A stretch of 12,162 nucleotides of DNA from the NCBI GenBank assembly GCA_025964405.1, contig JAOPYW010000008.1, forward strand, positions 1-12,162, written 5' to 3'. This document shows positions 1-6,263 of the stretch, piece by piece. The translations under genes and the position numbers were made by a program. The notes under the pieces are model-generated. The model was not told the origin of the DNA and searched no databases. It saw only the letters and a program-made list of their open reading frames with translations. Source of the stretch: Thermoleophilia bacterium (GTDB lineage: Bacteria > Actinomycetota > Thermoleophilia > Gaiellales > SKUG01). The stretch's first letter is position 1. Every line of letters starts with the position of its first letter.

Positions 1-3000
1 GGCAGGCGCCACCGGCGAGCGTGGCGAGGCGGCGCTGCAGGCGCCAGGTGCCGATGCCCGATCCGGCGTCGGTGCCGACGACGAACGGAACCGGGTTCGT
101 GGGGGTGTTGACCCAGTGCTCGACGACGTTGACGGCGCCGCCGACGGGCGGAACGAGGTCGGCGGGCGGGCCGTCGTCGTCGGTGATCGCGAAGAGCACG
201 TCGGCGACAGGCGCGCCGCTCCAGCCCGCGTCGGCGCTCGTGACGGTGAAGGCGAGCGTGCCGGTGTGCGGCGAGATCTCGCCGACCGCGTCGTCGACCG
301 CGTCGATGGTGATCGTCTGCGGCACGTTCCAGTCGAGCGCCGTGAAGGTGAGCGTCGACTGGTCGACGAGCAGCTGCGAATCAGGCGAGGTGACGGCGAT
401 CGTGACGTCGGCCGTCGGCTGCGACGCGAGCACGACGTCGGCGGTGGTGGAGCTGCCACCCTCCGCGAGCGTGAAGGCGTTCGCCGCGACCGTGATGCCG
501 ACCACGTCGTTGTCGCTGATGTCAGCCGACACGTCGGCGATCGCGATACCGCCGTAGAACGCGTCGGCGCTCGCCGCGACCAGGGCGATCGAGCCGGCGT
601 GCGGTGAGGCCTCCACGATCGAGTCGTCCACGGCGTCGACGGTGGCCACCTGCGGCACGTTCCAGTTGGCAGGCGTGAAGGTGAAGGCGGTCGTCGAGGT
701 GGCGAGCTGCGCGTCGGGCGTGAAGGCGATCGTCACGGTGCCCGTCGGTTCCGACGTGAGCTGCGCCGAGAACGAGCCGTTGACGCCCCCCTCGGTGACC
801 GCGAGCGACGCGCCCGGCGTGACCGTGACGCCGGCGGTGTCGTCGTCGACCACGCTTGCGCTGACCGGTGCCGCCAGCAGGCCCGTGTAGATCGGGTCTG
901 GGCTGGTGACCGTCGGCGTGATCGCGCCCGTGTGCGCACCTTCGGAGACGAAGTCATCGACGGCGGCGACCGTGACCGTCTGCGCGACGTTCCAGTTCGC
1001 AGTCGTGAACGTGAGTGTCGCGGGCGTCGTCGTGACCTGTGCGTCGCTGCCGAGCGCCACGGTCACCGGCGCGGTCGGCTGCGAGCCCAGGCGGTAGACG
1101 AAGGTGTCGGTGGCCCCGCCCTCGGCGACCGTCACGGAGGTGGACGAACCGAGGTCGTCGAGGCCCGGAGCGTCGTTGTCGGTGACGGCGACGGCCACTG
1201 CGGTGATGCTGAGCCCGGCGTAGTCGGTGTCGGAGCTCGTGGCCGTGAAGCCCACCGACGCCGCGTGGGGCGAGGCCTCGGCGACCGCGTCGTCGACGGC
1301 GGTCACGGTGATGGTCTGCGGCGTCGCCCAGTTCGCCGGGGTGAAGGTGATCGCGGCGGGAGCGGTGGTCAGCTGCGCGCCGGCCGCGAGCGTGATCGTC
1401 ACGTTCGCGGTCGGAGCCGACGTCAGCACGCTGGTGAAGGCCGCGCTCCCGCCACCCTCGGTCACGGCGACGCTCGCCGGCGCGTTCGTCACGCCGAAGC
1501 CGCTCGCGGGCGTGATGACCTCACCGGCGGCGTAGACGACGAAAACGTTGCCGACCCGGTCGGTCTGGGCGAGCCGGTACTGGTAGCAGGTGCCCGGCGC
1601 CGTGGTGGTGTCGTGCGCCGGTGACACGGGGTTCGCGGCGAGCACGTCGGTCCAGGTGCCGTAACTGCCGCACGCCGGCCCGACGCGCGGCGCCTGGCGG
1701 CGCTGCAGCTGGTGGCTGCCCATGCCCGACCCGGCGTCGCTGCCGAGCGTGTGGGTGAGGGTGACGTCGGTCGTGCCCCAGGCCGCGGCGACGGTGCCAC
1801 CGGTCGGTGCGAGGGCGTCGTTGGTGACGGTGAAGGAGCTGGTCGCGGTGTTGCCGGTCGCGTCGGTGCCCGTGACCGAGACGGAGCCGGGGGCGGCCGA
1901 CCCGATCGTGCGCACGTGGTTGAGCCGGAACGGCGCCGCCGACACGACGGGTCCGCCGATCGTGGTCCAACCGGAGCCGAGCGCCGGGAAGGTCACGGTG
2001 CCCATGCCCGATGCGGCGTCGGTCGCGGTGAACGTGATGTCGGTCGCGCCGGCGTAGAGGGGATTCACCCAGAGCGTCGAGCCGCTCGCGTACTGGTACG
2101 CGGCGCCGCTCGTGGCGACGGCCGACGCGAACGCCAGCACGGGCCCGGTGTTGTCGACGACCAGCGCGCGGGTGATGTCAGCCGCGTTGCCCGCGTAGTC
2201 GGTCACGTGCGACGTGATGGTGTAGGTGCCGTCGGGCACCGTCGTCGTATCCCACACGCAGCTCCATGGCGCACCGGAAGGGCTCGTGCCGAGGCAGACG
2301 TTGCCGCTTGCGGGTCCCGCATAGGTGACGTCGGCGTGCTGCACCCCGGTGCCGGCGTCGGCGGTCGTGCCCGTCAACGTCGCGGTGGCGCGCACGGGGC
2401 CCAGCGGCGTCGCGGCGATCGTGCCGGTCGGGAGCGTGTTGTCGAGCACCACCGTGCGGGTGACGTCGGAGAAGTTGCTCGACGCGTCGACGATGTGGAG
2501 GTTGAGGGTGTAGGTGCCGTCGGCGAGCGTGGCGGTGTTCCACGGGCAGACCCACGAGCTCGCGGCCGGCGACGGCACCGTGCACACGCTGCCCGACTGC
2601 GGGCCCGAGTAGGAGAGCGTGATCGATGCGATGCCGCTGCCCACGTCGGCGCTCGTGCCGGTGAGCGTCTTCGCACCGCTGAACGGGGCGACGGGCGTGG
2701 CGTTGATGGTGCCGGTCGGATTGGTGGTGTCGGTGCTCGAGAAGTTCGACATCACCGACGTGGTCGAGGTGTTGGCGAAGTTGCCCACGTTGTCGAACTG
2801 GCGGATCCGGTAGCGGTAGCACGTGTTCGCGACCACGGTCGTGTCGACGTATGGGAACGACGGGTTGACCGCGCCCACGTTCGCGAAACCGGTCCAGACG
2901 GGTGATCCACAGCTGCCGGTGTCGGGGGCGCTGTCGCGCATCACCTGCACGTCGCCCAGACCCGAAGCGGCGTCGGAGCCACCGGTGTAGGTGAGCGACA

Positions 3001-4060
3001 CCGAGGCCGACGAGGGAGTCCAACCGAGCGTGCCGGGTGTCGGGCCGAGGGTGTCGGTGGTGAGCGTCAGCGTGAAGGTCGCCGTGCGCCCCGAGAAGTC
3101 GTTGACGTTCACGATCTTGGCGCCCGAGCCGCTCGCGCCCGCCGACCAGCTGTAGGTCGACTCGTAGGGCTGCGTGTTGTCGGTGGTCGGCGTGAACGTC
3201 CAGCCCGCACCGAACGTCACGTAGGTCGCGGTGTTGGCTCCAGTGCCGGGGTCGGATGCGTTGAGCCCCAGCACGAACGATCCTGCGTAGCTCGGGTTGT
3301 AGAAGATCGTCGAGCCGACCCGGTGCTGGTAGGCGGCACCGGTGAGCTCGTTCGCGGGTGCGAGCGTGATGACGGGGGCGGTCACGTCGTACATCACGCT
3401 GAGCGTGCCGGTCGACACGCGTCCGACCGTGTCGGTGCTCGTGACGGTGAGCAGGTACGGGCCGTCGGGAAGCGTCGACACGTTGAAGGAGCAGCTCGCG
3501 GTCGTCGTCGACGCGCAGGCGGTGCCGGTCGCGAGCGTCGTCGTGTTCTGCCACGCGACCGTCGACGTGACGACCGTCGCGTCGGTGCGGGTCAGGTTGA
3601 GGGTCTTGGCCGTGGTGTTGATCCAGGGGCTCGGCGATGCCGCCGTGAGCACCACCGTCGGATCGGTGCGGTCGAAGCGCACGATGTTGGCACCGGCGAT
3701 GGTCGCGACCGACGCGGTGATGCTGTCGGTGACGAGCAGCTGGTACTTCACGCAGACGCCGTCGGGCGGGCTGGTGTCGACGAACGGGGATGCGGGGTTC
3801 GCCGGCCCGATGTCGGTGTAGGTGTAGGGGCCGGAGCAGGTGCCGAGGGAGAGTGCGGCCTCGCCGCGCTGGATCTTCCACGACCCGACGTTGCCGGTGC
3901 GCGTATGGGTCATCGAGTACGTCGCTGCGCCGGTTCCGGTCGAGACCGCGTAGGTGATCGTGCCACTCGCGGCGTTCGCGGCGGCAGGCAGCACCAGCAT
4001 GCACGCAAGCGCGAACAGGAAGACCAGGCGACGGGGGAGGCTGCGATGGCGGTGAGGCAT
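1..4060 (-). CDS. Giant secreted mosaic repeat protein (Ig/FN3-like plus Calx-beta-like repeats), 3' end outside window
   Basis: My reverse-strand translation from the ATG at 4060 stays open for 1353 codons to the window edge, so the C-terminus and any anchor are not visible. Residues 1-30 form a signal peptide: Arg/His-rich start, hydrophobic core, and an ANA|AS-type cleavage site. Visible parts in order: a Cys-paired fibronectin-like module (about 57-119), an Ig-like stretch, a module with AYQ...GST...NP.YAG (about 225-265), a second Cys module (364-432), two related Ig-like modules (441-637), a second AYQ/GST/YAG module, a third Cys module (777-844), four Calx-beta-like repeats (852-1297) and the start of a fourth Cys module. 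Composition is rich in Thr, Ala, Val, Ser, Asp and Gly and poor in Lys, as in extracellular beta-sandwich proteins. Paired cysteines suggest disulfides. Role is inferred: adhesion, surface layer or matrix. No enzymatic motif was seen. It is divergent from the M23 hydrolase gene. High confidence that it is coding and secreted; low on function. Confidence 0.88.
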   Translation of the reverse strand, partial: MPHRHRSLPRRLVFLFALACMLVLPAAANAASGTITYAVSTGTGAATYSMTHTRTGNVGSWKIQRGEAALSLGTCSGPYTYTDIGPANPASPFVDTSPPDGVCVKYQLLVTDSITASVATIAGANIVRFDRTDPTVVLTAASPSPWINTTAKTLNLTRTDATVVTSTVAWQNTTTLATGTACASTTTASCSFNVSTLPDGPYLLTVTSTDTVGRVSTGTLSVMYDVTAPVITLAPANELTGAAYQHRVGSTIFYNPSYAGSFVLGLNASDPGTGANTATYVTFGAGWTFTPTTDNTQPYESTYSWSAGASGSGAKIVNVNDFSGRTATFTLTLTTDTLGPTPGTLGWTPSSASVSLTYTGGSDAASGLGDVQVMRDSAPDTGSCGSPVWTGFANVGAVNPSFPYVDTTVVANTCYRYRIRQFDNVGNFANTSTTSVMSNFSSTDTTNPTGTINATPVAPFSGAKTLTGTSADVGSGIASITLSYSGPQSGSVCTVPSPAASSWVCPWNTATLADGTYTLNLHIVDASSNFSDVTRTVVLDNTLPTGTIAATPLGPVRATATLTGTTADAGTGVQHADVTYAGPASGNVCLGTSPSGAPWSCVWDTTTVPDGTYTITSHVTDYAGNAADITRALVVDNTGPVLAFASAVATSGAAYQYASGSTLWVNPLYAGATDITFTATDAASGMGTVTFPALGSGWTTIGGPVVSAAPFRLNHVRTIGSAAPGSVSVTGTDATGNTATSSFTVTNDALAPTGGTVAAAWGTTDVTLTHTLGSDAGSGMGSHQLQRRQAPRVGPACGSYGTWTDVLAANPVSPAHDTTTAPGTCYQYRLAQTDRVGNVFVVYAAGEVITPASGFGVTNAPASVAVTEGGGSAAFTSVLTSAPTANVTITLAAGAQLTTAPAAITFTPANWATPQTITVTAVDDAVAEASPHAASVGFTATSSDTDYAGLSITAVAVAVTDNDAPGLDDLGSSTSVTVAEGGATDTFVYRLGSQPTAPVTVALGSDAQVTTTPATLTFTTANWNVAQTVTVAAVDDFVSEGAHTGAITPTVTSPDPIYTGLLAAPVSASVVDDDTAGVTVTPGASLAVTEGGVNGSFSAQLTSEPTGTVTIAFTPDAQLATSTTAFTFTPANWNVPQVATVDAVDDSIVEASPHAGSIALVAASADAFYGGIAIADVSADISDNDVVGITVAANAFTLAEGGSSTTADVVLASQPTADVTIAVTSPDSQLLVDQSTLTFTALDWNVPQTITIDAVDDAVGEISPHTGTLAFTVTSADAGWSGAPVADVLFAITDDDGPPADLVPPVGGAVNVVEHWVNTPTNPVPFVVGTDAGSGIGTWRLQRRLATLAGGAC
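172..1505 (-). repeat. Four tandem Calx-beta-like protein repeats
   Basis: Four in-frame units lie at about 1173-1505, 842-1158, 505-835 and 172-500, with spacing of 331-337 bp (about 110 residues). Each unit has V(T/A)EGG near its start, then S(Q/A/E)PTA.VT, then a strongly kept TFTPANWN.PQT segment, then AVDD.V.E.SPH, then a Y.G strand, and ends in DND or DDD. The Glu and Asp positions match the acidic loops of Calx-beta domains, which bind calcium in known members. Calcium binding here is inference. The units are diverged in DNA as well as protein, so this is not a recent expansion. Confidence 0.82.
2150..2740 (-). repeat. Two tandem Ig-like modules inside the giant protein
   Basis: Two adjacent ~90-residue units share a D(T/N)T.PTGTI.ATP start, a TLTGT(S/T)AD.G(S/T)G segment, a (Y)(S/A)GP.SG.VC segment, a W.C.W(N/D)T strand and a DGTYT(L/I) strand. 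Each carries two cysteines at matching places, the second inside the W.C.W motif. This is the pattern of bacterial Ig-like repeats of secreted proteins. Similarity between the copies is visible by eye. Assignment to a particular Ig subfamily would need a profile search. Confidence 0.72.
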
Positions 4061-4125
4061 CCGGTCAGGTATCGACTTCGAAGCATTCCCGCGTGAGCGC
4101 ATCCGAGTGTGTTGCCGACCTGCAA

Positions 4126-4159
4126 CGCCATGTGGACCATGAAATAGCTGCACATGGCG
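4126..4159. repeat. 9-bp inverted repeat, possible operator or leader hairpin
   Basis: The arms cgccatgtg (4126-4134) and cacatggcg (4151-4159) are perfect reverse complements separated by 16 bp, 25 bp centre to centre. They lie 66-99 bp upstream of the giant gene's ATG. This could bind a dimeric regulator or form a hairpin in that gene's 5' leader. I cannot tell which. Confidence 0.4.
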
Positions 4160-4218
4160 CGCTTGGAACCGAAAAGCGAAGCGATGCGGGGGTGATGCGA
4201 TGCCTGCGCCGTGAACCG

Positions 4219-4248
4219 GGCAGGGGTGCGGAGCCAACTGCACCTGCC
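4219..4248 (+). promoter_or_regulatory. Bulged GC-rich hairpin upstream of the M23 gene
   Basis: On the plus strand ggcagg-gg-tgc pairs with gcacctgcc: nine pairs with a 2-nt bulge and a 10-nt loop, ggagccaact. A second hairpin (tcgtgc/gcacga, loop ctc, 4252-4266) follows directly. Structured leaders are common upstream of actinobacterial wall hydrolases. The loop recalls a GGAGCCA element of c-di-AMP riboswitches, but the expected GGGGUGAAUC and CAGCUAACC boxes are absent, so no riboswitch is claimed. If the -10 box at 4311 is the real promoter, this DNA is not transcribed with the M23 gene. Confidence 0.25.
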
Positions 4249-4310
4249 GCGTCGTGCCTCGCACGAGCTGCGATTCGTCGCGCTCGCACGAGGTTCGTTC
4301 AAGCGCGTGC

Positions 4311-4326
4311 TACCCTGCGCCGAGGA
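4311..4326 (+). promoter_or_regulatory. -10-like box TACCCT and ribosome binding site for the M23 gene
   Basis: TACCCT at 4311-4316 fits the loose TAnnnT actinobacterial -10 box. GAGGA at 4322-4326 is a Shine-Dalgarno match with 9 nt to the ATG at 4336, and this fixes the start. The -35 region (about 4288-4293) lacks a clear TTGACA match but overlaps the end of the second ctcgcacgag copy. Confidence 0.35.
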
Positions 4327-4335
4327 ATCACCCGG

Positions 4336-5997
4336 ATGAGTCGACTTTCCAGCAGCCCCGACGAGCACCTCCCCGGCAGCGACCACGCGCCGGAGGGCAG
4401 CGGCCTGCTCGCCGGCTCCGTCGTCGACCCGGCCGACCTGCTCGCCGACGGACGCTACCGTCGCGGCATCCGACGGCGCGAGCGGATGCTCGCACTGGTC
4501 ATCGCCTTCGCCGCCATCGCCGCCGGTGCCGTGTTCGTCGCCCAGGCCGCGTTCACCGATCCGGGCGACACGACGGGAACCGCTCCCACCATCGCCGTGC
4601 AGGGCAACGCCCTCGGCGTGCTCGCCGCGCACCCGGGCGCCCCGTCGGAGCGCATCGCCGACGCCCAGCCGATCAATGGCGCCGCGACCCGTGACAACGC
4701 GGCCTCGGCGAGCTTCACCGCGGGCACCGACGGCAACGTCGCCCGGGTGGAGCGCATGACCACCTCCTCCTCGCTGTCGGCCGCGCGCCGGCAGGCCACC
4801 TCGGTCGCGCACGTCGAGCGCGTCACGCTCTTCGACGGCCGCGTCGTCATCACCGACGGCGGCATCGAGGCGCACGCCGTGAGCCGCGACGGACGCGCCA
4901 CCGGCGAAGTCGTCGTCACGCCGGGCACCAAGGTCGTCATCGACGGCAAGCCCGTCGCGATCAGCGCCAACAAGCAGGTCGCCATCGAGGGCGCCGGCAC
5001 GCTGCTCCTCGACGAGCAGGCCGTCGTCGCATCGGCGCCGACCGGTGATGCGCAGACCGGGCCGCGCTACCGCGTCGTCGGCGCGCTCGCCCACGTGCGC
5101 ATCACCCAGCCTTACGAAGGGCTGCCGATCGGCACCGAGCTCGTGATCGGCCGCGTCGACGCCGGCATCCGCGAGGGCAAGGTCGAGCAGGTCACGCACG
5201 ACGACCCGAACGTCGCGCCGGCGGCCCCGGTGTCGGGCGGCTCGAGTTCCTCGGGAGCCGGACTCGGCCAGACCGGCACGCCCAAGCCCGGCGAGGCGGG
5301 CCTGCCGCGGCGCTCGGTCGCGGTGCGCGCCGACGGCGCCTCGTCGAGCGAGAGCCTGCAGCACTACACCTTCCCGGTGCTGGGCTCCTCCAACTACGTC
5401 GACACCTGGGGAGCGGCGCGCGCGAGCACCGGCATCCCGCACCAGGGCACTGACATCTTCGCCGACGAGGGCACCCCGATCGTCGCGATCGCCGACGGCA
5501 CGCTCAACCGCGTCGGCTGGAACACGATCGGTGGCTACCGGTTCTGGCTCGTCGACCGGTTCGGCAACGCGTTCTACAACGCGCACCTCTCGGCGTTCTC
5601 GCCGCTCGCGCTCGACGGCGCCCAGGTGAAGGCGGGTGACGTGATCGGCTTCGTGGGCCACACCGGCGATGCGCAGTTCACGCCCCCGCACCTCCACTTC
5701 GAGGTGCACCCGGGTGGCGGCGCGCCGCAGAACCCGTTCGGCTTCCTCAACGCGTGGCGCAAGGGCACGGAGGTCGCCATCGGCCTGCTCACCGCCGCCG
5801 ACGGCGCCGAGAAGACCGGCGCGCTGTCGCTCCAGGGCTTCACCGACATCAGCTCCAACTCCGGGCTGCAGGAGAGCATCCTCGACAGCGTGCCCAACAC
5901 CACCGCCAAGCCGGTCGAGTTCGAGAACGCCCCCGTGCCCACCGACGGATCACTCAAGGCCGCGATCGACGGCCCGGGCACCACGGCCCGCAAGTAG
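4336..5997 (+). CDS. Membrane-anchored M23 (LytM-type) metallopeptidase, 553 aa
   Basis: Peptidoglycan endopeptidase of the M23 family, expected to cut peptide cross-links outside the membrane. Residues 1-50 are a cytoplasmic tail ending in an Arg-rich stop; 51-72 form one membrane segment (type II anchor). Residues about 145-290 are a beta-rich, Val/Gly-rich region I cannot name with confidence. It loosely resembles choice-of-anchor-type domains of actinobacteria. A Gly/Ser/Pro linker spans about 298-325. The M23 domain is about 343-475, with zinc ligands H369 and D373 (HQGTD) and H454 (second His of HLH), and catalytic H417 and H452. All are present, so it is probably active. About 78 residues follow the domain without a known motif. 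I chose the ATG at 4336 because of the GAGGA site and because sequence upstream of it does not look like protein. It is divergent from the giant surface protein and convergent with the methyltransferase. Confidence 0.92.
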   Translation: MSRLSSSPDEHLPGSDHAPEGSGLLAGSVVDPADLLADGRYRRGIRRRERMLALVIAFAAIAAGAVFVAQAAFTDPGDTTGTAPTIAVQGNALGVLAAHPGAPSERIADAQPINGAATRDNAASASFTAGTDGNVARVERMTTSSSLSAARRQATSVAHVERVTLFDGRVVITDGGIEAHAVSRDGRATGEVVVTPGTKVVIDGKPVAISANKQVAIEGAGTLLLDEQAVVASAPTGDAQTGPRYRVVGALAHVRITQPYEGLPIGTELVIGRVDAGIREGKVEQVTHDDPNVAPAAPVSGGSSSSGAGLGQTGTPKPGEAGLPRRSVAVRADGASSSESLQHYTFPVLGSSNYVDTWGAARASTGIPHQGTDIFADEGTPIVAIADGTLNRVGWNTIGGYRFWLVDRFGNAFYNAHLSAFSPLALDGAQVKAGDVIGFVGHTGDAQFTPPHLHFEVHPGGGAPQNPFGFLNAWRKGTEVAIGLLTAADGAEKTGALSLQGFTDISSNSGLQESILDSVPNTTAKPVEFENAPVPTDGSLKAAIDGPGTTARK

Positions 5998-6000
5998 GGC

Positions 6001-6023
6001 CCCGCGCCCACCCGTGGCGCGGG
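6001..6023 (+). terminator. GC-rich hairpin just after the M23 gene
   Basis: cccgcgcc (6001-6008) pairs perfectly with ggcgcggg (6016-6023) around a 7-nt loop, starting 4 nt after the stop codon. There is no T-tract. In high-GC actinobacteria such hairpins often serve as terminators without the U-run, so this is a probable but not certain terminator. Confidence 0.5.
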
Positions 6024-6029
6024 CGGCAA

Positions 6030-6081
6030 TGTCACCAACCGTGTTCCGCGTGACGTGTCACCAACCGTGCTCCGCGTGACG
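6030..6081. repeat. 26-bp tandem repeat, two copies
   Basis: Units at 6030-6055 and 6056-6081 differ at one base. Each starts tgtcaccaaccgtg and ends tccgcgtgacg, and each holds the inverted pair gtcac...gtgac. A degenerate third partner (gacgtgtca, then cgtgcc) occurs at 6230-6245, beyond the long inverted repeat. It is non-coding, sits between convergent genes, and the second copy runs into the inverted repeat arm. Confidence 0.75.
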
Positions 6082-6228
6082 TGAGCTGCACATAGGTGCA
6101 CCAGTGTCACGCCCTTGTCGACATGCGGGCAGTCGACCCCGGAAGATCTCGCCCCGCCCAACCGCTGAGGGCGCGCGACTTGACAAGCCTGTTACATGGG
6201 TGCACCTCTGTGCAGCTCACGTCACGCG
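6073..6228. repeat. Inverted repeat with 47-bp arms and a 62-bp centre
   Basis: Arm 6073-6119 and arm 6182-6228 are reverse complements at 40 of 47 positions. The outer 26 bp match without any mismatch, and the seven mismatches lie further in. As RNA it would fold into a long hairpin. It lies between the convergent M23 and methyltransferase genes, so it may act as a bidirectional terminator or RNA-stabilising element. It could also be a small non-autonomous inverted-repeat element, but I see no flanking target-site duplication and no transposase. The centre contains two gtcgac sites (6117 and 6131). Confidence 0.8.
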
Positions 6229-6263
6229 AGACGTGTCATTCGTGCCAGAAGGTGCGGCCTGCG

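Larger units (their letters stand above)
2..3890 (-). repeat. Dispersed Cys-paired fibronectin-like module, three full copies and a partial fourth
   Basis: Copies lie at about 3706-3890, 2767-2970, 1530-1730 and 2-75 (cut by the window edge). Each full copy has a (L/I)QR or VMRD strand, a Cys in a short Gly/Ser turn, an aromatic-T-D/N strand, N-P-x-x-P, a D-T turn, and a second Cys. In copies 2 and 3 this is followed by Y.YR(I/L)(R/A)Q.D.VGN. The Cys-Cys separation is 28, 30 and 28 residues in copies 1 to 3, so a conserved disulfide is likely. Copies 3 and 4 still share DNA blocks such as ggcggcgctgcag, which points to origin by duplication. Confidence 0.7.
4061..4335. promoter_or_regulatory. 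Divergent control region between the giant surface protein and the M23 hydrolase
   Basis: This 275-bp gap separates two genes transcribed away from each other, so it should hold both promoters. It contains a 9-bp inverted repeat (4126-4159), a bulged hairpin (4219-4248), a 6-bp hairpin (4252-4266, loop CTC), two copies of the near-palindrome ctcgcacgag 25 bp apart (4258 and 4283), and a -10-like box at 4311. An open frame continues upstream of the M23 start through this gap, but its translation is Arg/Ala-rich and unlike the mature protein, so I leave it non-coding. Confidence 0.55.

Noticed and set aside
1712..2905. Plus-strand open frame of about 400 codons antisense to the giant gene
   Set aside because: Extreme Gly/Arg/Val/Ala composition and no motif; the opposite strand is clearly coding.
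2178..4004. Minus-strand open frame of about 600 codons in another frame of the giant gene
   Set aside because: His/Arg-rich translation with no domain signal; the frame starting at 4060 carries the signal peptide and clear repeats.
3998..4060. Lipoprotein signal (Cys20) in the giant protein
   Set aside because: The hydrophobic core continues past the Cys and the preceding residues (A-L-A) do not fit a lipobox well; an ANA|A signal peptidase I site follows.
4093..4335. 81-codon N-terminal extension of the M23 gene
   Set aside because: No protein-like composition, contains the candidate promoter and dyads, and a good Shine-Dalgarno site precedes the ATG at 4336.
4150..4335. c-di-AMP (ydaO-type) riboswitch
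   Set aside because: Only a GGAGCCA-like loop fits; the other diagnostic boxes are absent or out of order.
3910..5709. Long minus-strand open frame of about 600 codons over the M23 gene and intergenic gap
   Set aside because: Arg/Val/Asp/Gly-rich low-complexity translation antisense to a gene with a complete M23 catalytic set; a GC-rich shadow frame.
6030..6081. CRISPR array
   Set aside because: The two 26-bp units are directly adjacent with no spacers, and no cas gene is present.
6073..6228. Complete insertion sequence
   Set aside because: Only 156 bp with no transposase frame and no flanking target-site duplication visible.
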